NCBI GenBank assembly: GCA_020832305.1
Contig: JAFIEV010000050.1
Coordinates: forward strand, 62,001-126,000
Length of the DNA: 64,000 nucleotides
Reading direction: 5' to 3'
Source of the DNA: Cyclobacteriaceae bacterium
Lineage (GTDB): Bacteria; Bacteroidota; Bacteroidia; Cytophagales; Cyclobacteriaceae
Position 1 is the first letter of the stretch, and the number at the start of each line of letters is the position of its first letter. The notes beneath the pieces were generated by a model. That model made no database searches. It saw only the letters and a list, made by a program, of their open reading frames with translations, and was not told the origin of the DNA. Below are positions 56,213 through 64,000 of the stretch, piece by piece. The position numbers and the translations under genes were made by a program.

Positions 56213-56701
56213 ATATTTTTTACTCTTTTCGCAGGTTTTTGGTTTTTTGCCTGTTCGTCGAACGATGGTTTGCCAAAATACAAAGCCCCTGTAGTAGATG
56301 ATGCCGGTATTATAAGTGATGGTCAGGAAAAAGGCCTCAGCAAACTAATTGATGAGCTGAAAGAAAATACCGGAGTTGAACTGGCTATTCTTACCGTAGC
56401 CTCGCTTGAGGGTGAACCCATTGGAAAATATACCGAAAGGGTGTTTAAAAAATGGAGTCCGGGTTCCAAAGATCGCCAGGATGGAATTTTGATTGTGGTT
56501 GCAAAGGAAGAAAAATTTGTACGCATCGAAACCGGTCTGGGTCTGCAAAGAATCGTAAGAAGGCAAAATACAGAATGGATTGTAAACTATGAAATATCCC
56601 CTGAATTTAAAGAAGGCCGATACTACCAGGGCCTGGAGAAAGCCGTAAAAAGCTTAGGAGTATTAATCATTGCCGAAAAAGATAAGATCGGTCAGATGTA
56701 A
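56207..56701 (+). CDS. TPM-domain lipoprotein
   Basis: 164 residues from the ATG at 56207. An upstream in-frame ATG (56057) lies inside the phosphoesterase gene and would give an implausible N-terminus. The lipoprotein signal ends FFAC (Cys16). The TPM domain (about 28-155) has VVDDAGIISDGQEKGLSKLIDEL, VAILTV-like strand and DGILIVV and RIETGLGLQ, matching the family linked to photosystem or membrane-protein phosphatase/repair functions (often called TPM_phosphatase). The window gives no clue to its partner. Confidence 0.88.
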   Translation: MKIFFTLFAGFWFFACSSNDGLPKYKAPVVDDAGIISDGQEKGLSKLIDELKENTGVELAILTVASLEGEPIGKYTERVFKKWSPGSKDRQDGILIVVAKEEKFVRIETGLGLQRIVRRQNTEWIVNYEISPEFKEGRYYQGLEKAVKSLGVLIIAEKDKIGQM

Positions 56702-57083
56702 ATAAAAGTTTCTGGTCTGCCTGTCACTGTCGCTTTGATGGAATGATTTTTTGTTTCTCTCATTCACCTATGCTATGCAAATGTATGTCCCATGAGCAAA
56801 GTAAATACAGGATTTGCAACCCAGAGCGTAGAACCGGATGGTAGAAGCAGAAGGTTCAAAGGTAAATGTGGCACATCCGGATTTCATGTTTTCCTCCTTA
56901 TCCCTGGCCGAAATTTACTTTTTTCAGACCGGGTTTCAACCCCTGCTTTTCATTTATAGTTTGAAGACTGAAAGTTTCCAAATAGCCGGGGTACTCTTCA
57001 TTGTCACAGGAAATGATAAAAACCAACATTATCGATCATGAACTTGTCGTGCGGGTTTTTTTCAGGGTGGCCTGATAACTCCA
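56702..57083. other. Intergenic region left of the toxin-antitoxin module
   Basis: 382 nt with no credible gene. It contains the left copy of a diverged direct repeat (56929-56959) whose partner is at 58246-58277, and an eight-base palindrome at about 56876-56883. No promoter was found. Confidence 0.5.
56929..56959. repeat. Left copy of a diverged direct repeat flanking the accessory island
   Basis: It begins CCGGGTTTCAA and contains TG and TTTTCATT at the same spacing as the copy at 58246-58277; about 22 of the first 28 positions agree. Both copies lie outside genes and bracket the toxin-antitoxin pair and the REP-like hairpins. Confidence 0.5.
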
Positions 57084-57377
57084 TTATTTGTTCCTGAGTA
57101 TCTCTGGGGATTGTTTAGAGCTTATTATATCCATCACATAGATGGTGTCGTTTTCTTCCCTATATAGCACCTTGAAGTCCCTTACGACAATCCTGCGGTA
57201 TTTCGGATTTATATCGTCCAACTGGTATTGTTTGGCAAAATGGATGGTCTTTGGGCTTTGGAGTAAATCGGTTTTTACATGTTTGGCGCCTTGAATTGAC
57301 TTTTCTTTATAATAATCGTAAATGATTTTTAATGCTGCCCTGGCTTGGGCGGTCCAAATAATCCTGGGTTTTCCCAT
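57084..57377 (-). CDS. RelE/ParE-type toxin
   Basis: 97 residues from the ATG at 57377. The fold is read from KPRIIWTAQARAALKIIYDYYKEKS, ILQSPKTIHFAKQYQLDDIN, YRRIVVRDFKVLYREENDTIYVMDIISSKQSP, with the basic and Arg/Tyr residues of the RelE/ParE family. It should inhibit growth by mRNA cleavage on the ribosome or by poisoning gyrase unless bound by the antitoxin encoded just upstream. Its ATG overlaps the antitoxin TGA by one base, so they are co-translated. Confidence 0.88.
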   Translation of the reverse strand: MGKPRIIWTAQARAALKIIYDYYKEKSIQGAKHVKTDLLQSPKTIHFAKQYQLDDINPKYRRIVVRDFKVLYREENDTIYVMDIISSKQSPEILRNK

Positions 57378-57616
57378 CACCAGTTTTCCGATTCTTTTTC
57401 CAGATCCTCCTGTGTCAGGTATTCCCCTGACCGGATTTGCTGTTCAGCCTTTTCCAAACGTTGGTTGTATGATTCCTTTGTCAGCGGTTCTCCTTCAACA
57501 GTATAACCTACAACCATTTCCCGATCCAAAAGATCGCTGATCTTTTCTAAAAGAGATTCTTTTGTAATCCCCAATATTTTTTGTACCACTTCTAGTTTTG
57601 CAGCTTCAAAATTCAT
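57377..57616 (-). CDS. Antitoxin of the RelE/ParE pair
   Basis: 79 residues from the ATG at 57616 (a longer in-frame TTG start at 57703 is unlikely). The body has MNFEAAKLEVVQKILGI, LLEKISDLLDREMVVGYTVEGEPLTKESYNQRLEKAEQQIRSGEYLTQEDLEKESENW; the acidic C-terminal helix is the usual toxin-binding part. It precedes the toxin with one-base overlap. The antitoxin is the labile regulator of the pair and normally represses its own promoter. Confidence 0.85.
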   Translation of the reverse strand: MNFEAAKLEVVQKILGITKESLLEKISDLLDREMVVGYTVEGEPLTKESYNQRLEKAEQQIRSGEYLTQEDLEKESENW

Positions 57617-57760
57617 GTTAGCTTTTGGTTCGTGTCTCAACAAATTTAACGACTTTTCTATAATTCCGGCATACGTAATATTGATATTCTCTAATTCAGC
57701 CAAAATAATTATACTAACATTTTGCTAACTGTGTGAAAGGAGATTCATGCAGGGTCTGTT

Positions 57761-57807
57761 CGGGATTTGCAATCCCGCACCACAGACAAAAATGGATTAG
57801 AAATCCA
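57761..57807. repeat. Two REP-like hairpins in tandem
   Basis: Perfect 7-bp stem with a TGC loop at 57761-57777 and perfect 6-bp stem with an AGA loop at 57793-57807. Same orientation, 15 nt apart. Both lie in the gene-free stretch upstream of the antitoxin gene. Confidence 0.65.
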
Positions 57808-58053
57808 CCAGGATCATGGAGAAAGTCCAATAGCTATGAATTGGCCGGAAAGTTTCCGCCTGCCAATGGTGGGCGAAATCTACCCAAAACTGCTATTACA
57901 AAGAAACCGCACCCTTCGGAAAGCGATTGACAACAAAGGTTTCCGTGGATCAGGTGATCGACATCCCACTATTTTAATTGCCCGCTCTGACGGCAAAAGG
58001 TTAGTACAAGCTCCAGGATTTTTAGCATGATAGCCCATAAAAAGCAAGGTCAA

Positions 58054-58080
58054 CCAGCCAGGTTTTGAAAACCTGACTGG
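58054..58080. repeat. Long hairpin, terminator-like
   Basis: A 13-bp arm pair with a single mismatch (CCAGCCAGGTTTT / AAAACCTGACTGG) around a one-base centre, followed on the plus strand by AGAATTTTTATTC. It may also act as a bidirectional terminator. Confidence 0.65.
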
Positions 58081-58191
58081 AGAATTTTTATTCAAATGAC
58101 AGTCAGAAGCAGTAACTAAACCCAAAGGCTCTGCCCGATATAATGTATTTATACAATTGATAATCGATTACTTGAAAATAGTTCCATGAGA

Positions 58192-58298
58192 CTTGAACCA
58201 CGGCAACGCTTGCCACAGCGTGGGTTGAAGTTTTCCCTTTCAAAGCCGGGTTTCAAATCATGATTTTCATTGTAAAGGCACAAGTCGCAGACTTGCGC
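58192..58298. repeat. Two further REP-like hairpins and right copy of the direct repeat
   Basis: 58192-58230 is an imperfect stem (CTTGAACCACG against CGTGGGTTGAAG). 58246-58277 is the right copy of the diverged direct repeat also seen at 56929-56959. 58278-58298 is GCACAAGTC-GCA-GACTTGCGC, a 9-bp stem with one mismatch. Confidence 0.55.
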
Positions 58299-58379
58299 CA
58301 GTTGGGGGTTTAAATCTGTGGTTAATGATCTGCAGGTATGGTGCTGTAAGATTCCAAATAAAAATTTAACTTTGCATAA

Positions 58380-58677
58380 ATGCAAAATATCACAAAGCAT
58401 GAACTACAGCATATCCTTTCAGGCACGGGCGAAGTTAGCTTTGGAGCAACTATCCAGACAATCTCCAGTTACCTTGGAGAATGCACGTCTGCAAGCCCAA
58501 AGGCTGAAAATCCAAAGCAAAACCGCCAACAGGAAGCCGATAAATTAGAAAAGCGATTTTATGGCACTGACTTTTGGATCAGTGATATTGATTTCTCACA
58601 ATATATAAGTCAGGGTGCAGAACAAAGGGTTTTTTTAAAAGATGATAAAACAGTCTTTAAGCTAAATAATGCAATAA
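58380..58677 (+). pseudogene. Truncated polyvalent-protein-kinase-like gene (N-terminal 99 residues)
   Basis: The frame starts MQNITKHELQHILSGTGEV and runs through FGATIQTISSYL, DFWISDIDFSQYISQGAEQRVFLKDDKTVFKLNNAI, the N-terminal part of the kinase-like domain found in polyvalent proteins of phages and integrative elements. Similarity to the family stops at about base 58676, exactly where the minus-strand gene at 58678 ends; the next residues (ISGFSLQA) are only the antisense of that gene. The kinase core is missing, so the gene is a remnant. It marks an old mobile-element or phage insertion next to the toxin-antitoxin pair. Confidence 0.6.
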
Positions 58678-60111
58678 TCAGCGGTTTCTCACTTCAGGCA
58701 TAAACATATCTCCAGGTTCCAGACCACATTTCTCTGCCATTTCGAAGCAATATTCCAGTCGCCCGATATTTGGATCTAAATTGTTGGTTCCAAAAGCAAA
58801 CTTTGCCCCCATCTCTTTCGCCAAAAGGATAAATTTCTCACTGGGTATTCTGTATCGGGTATTAATTTCAATCGCTACATTTTTATCCAAAGCTGCCGCT
58901 ATCACCTTTCTCATCCGATCTTCCGTCCAGAGTTGATCGTATTTGTCTGCAATTACTGCCGGAAGAAAAGTCGGATTTACATAAATATCGATGGGTTCAT
59001 CCCTGATTACCCCTTCAATTTTTTCGACATACGTATCCATAAACACTTCTTCATCTTCCACCCAAACCTCATCAGGCATCCACAACCGCGTTCTGCGGCC
59101 TTTCCTGTCGGTAAAGGTCATAGCGTCACTAAAGACATAATCAAACTTTTTAACATTTTCCATAGAAACCAGCGTCATCCATTCCCTGCCTTCTGCCTGC
59201 AAAACGGTAAAAAATGGCTTTGTCTTCATACTGTCGAGGTAATTGAGCAGTCCCCGATCATCCTGTACCGGAAAACCCACACCACAATTGACCGCCATGC
59301 CATAAAAAATTCCTTCTTTTCTGGAATTTTCAGCTGCCTGTTCTGCCGTCCATCCGCCTTTTAAATGCACATGATAATCGATTACCGGAAAATCTCGTTG
59401 CTGGAGACGGGTGAGCGGATCGCTGCTTTCATCTATGGTCTGCACCGGTTCCCTACCAGCCAATTCATTCTGACTATAAGGCCGCACTTCAATATTGCGC
59501 ACTTCAATCCCACCTGATTCTCCTGTATTTTCAAACATAAAAGTACCCGCGGAAATCACCTTATTACTATGTTCCGGACTCCTCCATGGTGTGGGCGGTT
59601 CTGCATAATCGACCATTTGAATGCCATTTACCCATACAGAAATGCGATTTCCTACCACTTCAACTTCGAGGGGAAACCATTCGTTATCCTTGGCCATACT
59701 CTTGTAAACATTGCGTACAGAAGATAAACTTCCTGTTTTACGCCATTCATCATTGTGATGATTGTTATTGATGATTACCTCGTAGCCTTTTAAACCACTT
59801 ACCGGGTTAAAGTGAAAACTCATCAAAGCTTTGGCATTTTCTGCAGCTTTGATTTCTGCTTTAAAGCGGAAATTGCCAAAAGATGCATCCCTTACTTTTC
59901 CATGATAATAAGCCTTAGACCGCGTGCTGACAAGTATCAGACTTTTATCCTTTTGTTCTGCACCTTCTTCCAGGGTCCAGTCATTGCTTGCCAGACTTTT
60001 CCAGGCAGTATCTTCACCTCCGCAGGATATCAAAAAACAAAGCATGATTCCTGATATTGCCAATGTCATGCCGTGCTGCCATAACACCGAACTATATGTT
60101 TTAATTTTCAT
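58678..60111 (-). CDS. Exported DUF1080 (3-keto-disaccharide hydrolase-like) / PHP-like fusion
   Basis: 477 residues. A lipoprotein-like signal ends in LISCGG (Cys about 30). Residues 32-215 are a DUF1080/concanavalin-like domain (FRFKAEIKAAENAKALMSFHF, SGGIEVRNIEVRPY); residues 240-477 are a PHP-type metal hydrolase opening with FPVIDYHVHLKGGW (HxH ligands), later EINTRYRIPS and FAFGTNN. The combination suggests a periplasmic enzyme acting on sugar derivatives. It is followed 17 nt later by the GHL6 gene on the same strand, in an apparent two-gene operon. The Asp/His ligands of the PHP part are only partly visible. Confidence 0.85.
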   Translation of the reverse strand: MKIKTYSSVLWQHGMTLAISGIMLCFLISCGGEDTAWKSLASNDWTLEEGAEQKDKSLILVSTRSKAYYHGKVRDASFGNFRFKAEIKAAENAKALMSFHFNPVSGLKGYEVIINNNHHNDEWRKTGSLSSVRNVYKSMAKDNEWFPLEVEVVGNRISVWVNGIQMVDYAEPPTPWRSPEHSNKVISAGTFMFENTGESGGIEVRNIEVRPYSQNELAGREPVQTIDESSDPLTRLQQRDFPVIDYHVHLKGGWTAEQAAENSRKEGIFYGMAVNCGVGFPVQDDRGLLNYLDSMKTKPFFTVLQAEGREWMTLVSMENVKKFDYVFSDAMTFTDRKGRRTRLWMPDEVWVEDEEVFMDTYVEKIEGVIRDEPIDIYVNPTFLPAVIADKYDQLWTEDRMRKVIAAALDKNVAIEINTRYRIPSEKFILLAKEMGAKFAFGTNNLDPNIGRLEYCFEMAEKCGLEPGDMFMPEVRNR

Positions 60112-60128
60112 TTGCTGTTGATCTGTTT

Positions 60129-62267
60129 TTAAAATCTGATTTCTATCATTTGATGCCCTTGCAATTCCGGCAAAGTAAATTCAACTCTGCTTCCTCTACT
60201 TCGGAAAGAAATATTTCTACCCTGTGGCACGGTGATGACCCTGCGAACATTTCGAGGTACCCTTACACTGGCCCTGAGGTTAAAAACAGGAAGCACATCT
60301 TCCAGCACATCAAAAGCATTACCCCTTCTTTCGGGAATATAGTTAAGCAAATGGACTACATAGCGATTTTTATCAGCCTGCTCATTAACTGCGGCCACCA
60401 GGGAACTTGGGGCATTTTGCATTTTCAACACCGGTTCAGGCAATAACTGATTGACGGCATTAATAAATACAGAACGGCACCACCTGGGCGCTGATTGTGC
60501 ATATTGAGTAAAAATGGGATGCATAAAGTAAATAACATTGCCATTTCGGGTAATGGCAGGGTAAGCCGCCTCCCCTGCCGAAGGAGTATGACGGTGCGAG
60601 CAGTAATGCTCCCAGGTACGGTTAAAATAGGGTGCATTGGCAGAAATAAGCGTCTGGGCACCATTCAATTCCACCTCCATGCCTTTCAAATACATCACCA
60701 ATTCGGTTTTAGGCAAGCCGCTTCCTATGCCACTGCCATCCAGCGCCAAAAAATCAGGACTGAATGGCGCTTCTCCTTTCAACTTCAATCCAAAGGCCTG
60801 TAATGCAAAATTTTCCCCTGATGTATCAAGTCCGGATTTATAGCTGGCAATGATTGACCCGCCTGCATCGATAAATTTCTGGATTTTATCTTTTAAAAGC
60901 GCATTTACCGGAATCTGATCGGGCATTATCAGCAGCTTGTAGGCTGAAAGGTCACTTTGGGTATCGACAATATCAAATTGTTGCTGACCTTCCTGCAGCA
61001 TTCTTATCACGCCCATCATATGCTGCGGAATACGTGAATACTCCGGAGAATTGGGATCGATAAATTCCTCAGCATTGAAAACAGCAATGTCTGTTACCGC
61101 CCTGGCATTTTCACACCATGCTTCTTTGGCAGCTACTTCCTTAAACACCGAACCTATCAAATCATAGGTAGCCTCATCGAGCCTGCCCCGGGGATGCAAC
61201 TGATCACCCACCGAACATTTGGCATTCATGGCCAGCATGCTGAAACATTCAAATTCAAGCGCTGCCTGGTTTTTAAGCGAATGAAAATCCCCCCAGGAAG
61301 TATGAAATTTTCCTGTCATGCCCAAAATTTCCTGACCCAGCGTGCGGGCATAGCGGCCTGTGAGTGGAAAATGCAGGTATCCCCATCCGCCGGAAGGCAA
61401 TGATTCCAGCTCGAGATGGCTATATTGTGATAAAGTCCTTCTTATGTCCGGTCCGATATGACCACCATTGTAGAATATGGTGCTGTTTTTATCCAGGCGG
61501 CGGATAAAGGCGCTCATATCCTCCTTGAATTCGGTGATGACATCTTCATAAAAAGCCGAGCGAACGGCAGCATCTGCAGCATCCAGTCCTTTCTTGCGCA
61601 TGGCATCGAGGGAGGCCTTATTGGCATTGGGCATAGCTTTTACTATATCCAGAAATATGCCGTCGACCGGTACCTTTTCATAGAGTTCTTCGATATACGA
61701 TTTCAAAAAATCCCGGTAAGGGGTCAATACGCACAAACGGCGATAAAAACCAGGCTGAAAAGTGGTATTGCCCAATGGCTTGCCCTGTTCGTCGAGCATC
61801 AACCACTCTGGATGCTCATTGGATGTGAATTCATCCCATTGCACCGTTACATATATCGGCACCCGGATATTGTTTTTATGGCATACTTCTATCTGCTCTT
61901 TCAGCAAATGAGGTCTTTTTATAAAAGGATGAATCCGCTCAGGAAATTTATCAGTTTCATGATAAATATATCCATGATGGCACCTGCCAAAACAAGTAAT
62001 TGAATTGACATAGGCTTTTTTGAGGGTATGTACAAACTCTTCAGGGTCAAAATCAATGCCTATATCGGGAATATGGCCACTGGTATGAAAATCTAGGTGT
62101 ACCTGTCTGAATCGCAAAGGGAGGCTTTGGTCGAGCGGCCCTTCCGCCGGCTGGCTGTTGAGCGATAGATGTTCTTCAGTATTGGCAGAAAAAGCGATGC
62201 CCCCGGGCATTAGACCCAGGGCGCCTGTAGTCAATGCACTTTTTTGTAAAAATGAACGTCTTTGCAT
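60129..62267 (-). CDS. Exported GHL6-type glycoside hydrolase-like protein with beta-galactosidase trimerisation-like region
   Basis: 712 residues. An Arg-Arg export signal (MQRRSFLQKSALTTGALGL) is followed by the GHL6 TIM barrel (about 48-330): RQVHLDFHTSGHIPDIGIDF, NSITCFGRCHHGYIYH, VPIYVTVQWDEFTSNEHPEW and GIFLDIV. Then a glutamine-amidotransferase-like trimerisation domain (about 380-600: LLIMPDQIPVNALLKDKIQKFIDAGGSIIAS) and a C-terminal beta domain. Family members are putative alpha-L-fucosidase or alpha-galactosidase-like hydrolases with unconfirmed substrates. First gene of the pair with DUF1080-PHP. Confidence 0.87.
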   Translation of the reverse strand: MQRRSFLQKSALTTGALGLMPGGIAFSANTEEHLSLNSQPAEGPLDQSLPLRFRQVHLDFHTSGHIPDIGIDFDPEEFVHTLKKAYVNSITCFGRCHHGYIYHETDKFPERIHPFIKRPHLLKEQIEVCHKNNIRVPIYVTVQWDEFTSNEHPEWLMLDEQGKPLGNTTFQPGFYRRLCVLTPYRDFLKSYIEELYEKVPVDGIFLDIVKAMPNANKASLDAMRKKGLDAADAAVRSAFYEDVITEFKEDMSAFIRRLDKNSTIFYNGGHIGPDIRRTLSQYSHLELESLPSGGWGYLHFPLTGRYARTLGQEILGMTGKFHTSWGDFHSLKNQAALEFECFSMLAMNAKCSVGDQLHPRGRLDEATYDLIGSVFKEVAAKEAWCENARAVTDIAVFNAEEFIDPNSPEYSRIPQHMMGVIRMLQEGQQQFDIVDTQSDLSAYKLLIMPDQIPVNALLKDKIQKFIDAGGSIIASYKSGLDTSGENFALQAFGLKLKGEAPFSPDFLALDGSGIGSGLPKTELVMYLKGMEVELNGAQTLISANAPYFNRTWEHYCSHRHTPSAGEAAYPAITRNGNVIYFMHPIFTQYAQSAPRWCRSVFINAVNQLLPEPVLKMQNAPSSLVAAVNEQADKNRYVVHLLNYIPERRGNAFDVLEDVLPVFNLRASVRVPRNVRRVITVPQGRNISFRSRGSRVEFTLPELQGHQMIEIRF

Positions 62268-62347
62268 ATGGTTTATGAGTGTTTAAAGGATTTAGCAAAC
62301 AATTATACTAAATTTTAACCACAGAAACCACGCAAAAATGACTTCTT

Positions 62348-62812
62348 TTATTTAAAGTAATACAAAAATATCAGCGTTGCTACCAGGGCAGCTTTAGGCT
62401 GGTCTTTGATCTCAAGACTGATATCTATCTGCGCTTTGGTAACATCCCGCAAAAGTGAAATAGACTGAACCTTAGCCTGAAGCCGCACTTCACTGCCAAC
62501 CAGTACCGGCTGGGTAAACCGCAGTTTTTCAATCCCGTAGTTGATGAGCATTTTTAAATTTCTCACTTCCACAATCTGATCCCAGAGATAGGGCACAATA
62601 CTCAGGTTGAGGTATCCGTGCGAAATGGTGCCGGGGAAATTTCCTTCCTTCGCTACGCGTTCGGGATCGGTGTGTATCCATTGATGGTCGAGGGTGGCAT
62701 CCGCAAAAGCGTTAACCCGTTCCTGTGTGATTTTTAAATATTCGGAGGTTCCAATCACTTTGCCCTCCCAGGCCGCAAATGAATCGTGGCTGTCGATGAT
62801 AACTTTATCCAT
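62348..62812 (-). CDS. MaoC-like (R)-specific enoyl-CoA hydratase
   Basis: 154 residues from the ATG at 62812, which gives a normal single hot-dog fold. Earlier in-frame codons fall inside tyrS and are ignored. The hydratase motif is VNAFADATLDHQWIHTDPERV (catalytic Asp and His) with FPGTISHGYLNLS following. It may act in fatty-acid or polyester metabolism. It starts 14 nt after tyrS, probably in the same transcript. Confidence 0.93.
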   Translation of the reverse strand: MDKVIIDSHDSFAAWEGKVIGTSEYLKITQERVNAFADATLDHQWIHTDPERVAKEGNFPGTISHGYLNLSIVPYLWDQIVEVRNLKMLINYGIEKLRFTQPVLVGSEVRLQAKVQSISLLRDVTKAQIDISLEIKDQPKAALVATLIFLYYFK

Positions 62813-62825
62813 GTATGCGCTTGTA

Positions 62826-64000
62826 TTATGATGGTATAACCTCAATGAGGTAATAGTTTTTCTTGCCTTTTTGTAAAAGGAGATATTTATTTTGTAAGAG
62901 TTGAAATGCTGGCCGCAAATCGATGTCAGCAATTTTTTCTTTATTAATGCTCACCCCGCCACCACTTACCATGCGCCGGGCTTCTCCTTTGGATGGGAAA
63001 ATTTCTCCGTGGGTGGTCTCAGCGAGAAAAGTCAGCAAATCGCCTGAATTTTCATATTCACTCCGGCTGATGTCGATTTTAGGTACGCCTTCAAATACCG
63101 ATAGCAATGTTTTTTCATCGATACTGTTAAGCTCTTCAGTGGTCGATTTGCCAAAAAGAATGCGGGATGCTTTAATCGCATTGTCGAGGTCTTCTCTTGA
63201 ATGCACCCTCACTGTTATATCTTCGGCAAGGGCTTTTTGCAAAAGGCGCAAATGTGGTGCTTCGAGATGTTCTTTCTCCAGCGATTCAATTTCTTCGCGC
63301 GATTTAAGCGTAAACCGGCGAATGAGCATAGGCACTTCTTCATCAGCTACATTTAGCCAGAACTGATAAAATTTATAAGGGGAGGTCATATTCGGATCCA
63401 GCCATACATTGCCTCCTTCTGACTTGCCGAATTTCGAACCGTCGGCCTTGGTGACCAGTGGTGTTGTGAGCGCATAGGCTTCACCATTGGCTTTTCTGCG
63501 AATGAATTCGGTTCCCGTGGTAATATTGCCCCATTGATCTGAGCCTCCCATTTGCAACTTAATACCATAATTCTTGTACAAATGGTAGAAGTCGTAGCCC
63601 TGCAAAAGCTGATATGAAAATTCAGTAAACGACAAGCCGGTTTCAAGGCGCTTTTTCACGCTGTCTTTTGCCGTCATATAATTCACGGTAATATGCTTTC
63701 CGGCTTCTCTTAGAAAGCCCAGAAAACTAAAATCTTTAAACCAATCATAATTATTGACCATTATAGCAGAATGGTCACCACAATCAAAATCCAGAAATTT
63801 TTCAAGTTGCTTTCTTATACAATCCTGATTATGTCGGAGTGCTTCTTCATCGAGCAGGTTTCTTTCTTCCGATTTGCCCGAAGGATCGCCGATCATACCG
63901 GTTGCACCACCAACCAGGGCATAAGGTTTGTGTCCGCATGCCTGATAATTGGTAAGTAACATGATGGTCGCCAGGTTTCCAATGTGCAGCGAAGCTGCTG
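62826..64000 (-). CDS. tyrS: Tyrosyl-tRNA synthetase (N-terminus beyond window)
   Basis: 391 codons are readable in the window and the gene continues past base 64000; it is 5'-incomplete. The ATG at 63962 is internal: the frame extends through [13 protein letters not shown], which includes the HIGN class I motif. Further on are [39 protein letters not shown] (tyrosine recognition) and [10 protein letters not shown], the KMSKS-type loop as KFGKS. The C-terminal S4 domain ([17 protein letters not shown]) ends it. It charges tRNA-Tyr. Confidence 0.97.
   Translation of the reverse strand, partial: AASLHIGNLATIMLLTNYQACGHKPYALVGGATGMIGDPSGKSEERNLLDEEALRHNQDCIRKQLEKFLDFDCGDHSAIMVNNYDWFKDFSFLGFLREAGKHITVNYMTAKDSVKKRLETGLSFTEFSYQLLQGYDFYHLYKNYGIKLQMGGSDQWGNITTGTEFIRRKANGEAYALTTPLVTKADGSKFGKSEGGNVWLDPNMTSPYKFYQFWLNVADEEVPMLIRRFTLKSREEIESLEKEHLEAPHLRLLQKALAEDITVRVHSREDLDNAIKASRILFGKSTTEELNSIDEKTLLSVFEGVPKIDISRSEYENSGDLLTFLAETTHGEIFPSKGEARRMVSGGGVSINKEKIADIDLRPAFQLLQNKYLLLQKGKKNYYLIEVIPS

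Larger units (their letters stand above)
57617..58379. other. Intergenic region with REP-like hairpins
   Basis: 763 nt. Short inverted repeats follow one another: CGGGATT-TGC-AATCCCG at 57761-57777, TGGATT-AGA-AATCCA at 57793-57807, a 13-bp arm with one mismatch around CCAGCCAGGTTTT at 58054-58080, an imperfect arm pair at 58192-58230 and GCACAAGTC-GCA-GACTTGCGC at 58278-58298. The pattern fits a REP/RAYT-type repeat field. Open frames here overlap the hairpins and are not called. Confidence 0.6.

Noticed and set aside
56838-57041. 67-codon plus-strand frame left of the toxin gene
   Set aside because: No similarity; it contains the left direct-repeat copy and no promoter.
57767-58030. 87-codon frame in the hairpin field
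   Set aside because: It crosses REP-like hairpins, has no recognised similarity and no start support.
58149-58400. 83-codon minus-strand frame beside the toxin-antitoxin module
   Set aside because: It is made largely of hairpin and repeat sequence and has no recognisable domain.
61458-62003. 181-codon frame antisense to the GHL6 gene
   Set aside because: The minus-strand protein has clear GHL6 domain motifs throughout this span.
1-64000. tRNA, rRNA, CRISPR or intact transposase genes
   Set aside because: Reading both strands showed no cloverleaf with a TTCRANY loop, no regularly spaced identical repeats and no transposase domain; small structures may still have been missed by eye.

Overview
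The window is chromosomal DNA from a member of the Bacteroidota. Supporting signs are a GSCFA-domain protein, the DUF6452/DUF6048 lipoprotein pair, a CtlX-type amidinotransferase, a fused hisIE, propeller-type (Reg_prop/Y_Y_Y) histidine kinases, CHAT/TPR and sigma/TPR modules, and promoters of the TTTG-N19-TAnnTTTG type with almost no Shine-Dalgarno sites. I see no tRNA, rRNA, CRISPR array, prophage or intact transposase. The order within the phylum (Cytophagales or Saprospirales-like) is not decided by the sequence.

Layout. 1-4470 (minus): a propeller sensor kinase, an SGNH-fold protein that has lost its catalytic Ser and His, and a truncated SAM methyltransferase. 4862-13205: typA, a stand-alone 61-residue lipoprotein with its own promoter and terminator, a TPR histidine kinase, an ATP-dependent DNA ligase, a TIM-barrel sugar isomerase-like protein and an SDR. 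13412-20294: a PepSY-like protein, a VWA protein, a small beta-sandwich protein and a periplasmic TPR-CHAT protease-like protein that faces an operon of ECF sigma factor, TPR membrane protein and an unannotated 46-residue membrane peptide (18824-18964). 20414-26809: a response regulator fused to a nucleotide cyclase, a lipoprotein of the cholesterol-dependent-cytolysin-like family, and a sigma factor/Ser-Thr kinase-TPR operon. 27109-33792: priA, a YyaL-type thioredoxin-domain protein, a GSCFA protein, and the ribosomal operon rpsF-rpsR-rplI.

34613-46735 is the most distinctive block. A GntR/HutC regulator is divergent from eight tightly packed genes: 2-oxoacid dehydrogenase E2 and fused E1, a mannitol-1-phosphate-dehydrogenase-like enzyme, a PHP-like protein, an aldolase/SDR fusion, a SorE-like alcohol dehydrogenase, a second SDR and an FGGY kinase. 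This reads as a complete intracellular route for an unidentified sugar alcohol or ketose (oxidise, phosphorylate, cleave, oxidatively decarboxylate) without a transporter. Two palindromes in the divergent spacer are candidate operators.

46737-53210 holds a convergent ctlX-hisIE-hisF-hisA-hisH operon (no hisGDCB adjoining), an RlmI-like rRNA methyltransferase and the DUF6452/DUF6048 pair. 53548-56701 encodes exported hydrolases and a TPM lipoprotein whose start codon lies in a 19-bp inverted repeat. 57084-58677 is a small accessory island: a RelE/ParE-type toxin-antitoxin pair, REP-like hairpins, a diverged direct repeat and a truncated polyvalent-protein-kinase-like gene cut off exactly at the 3' end of the next gene. 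58678-64000 (minus) carries two exported carbohydrate-related proteins, a MaoC-type hydratase and tyrS, which runs off the end of the window.
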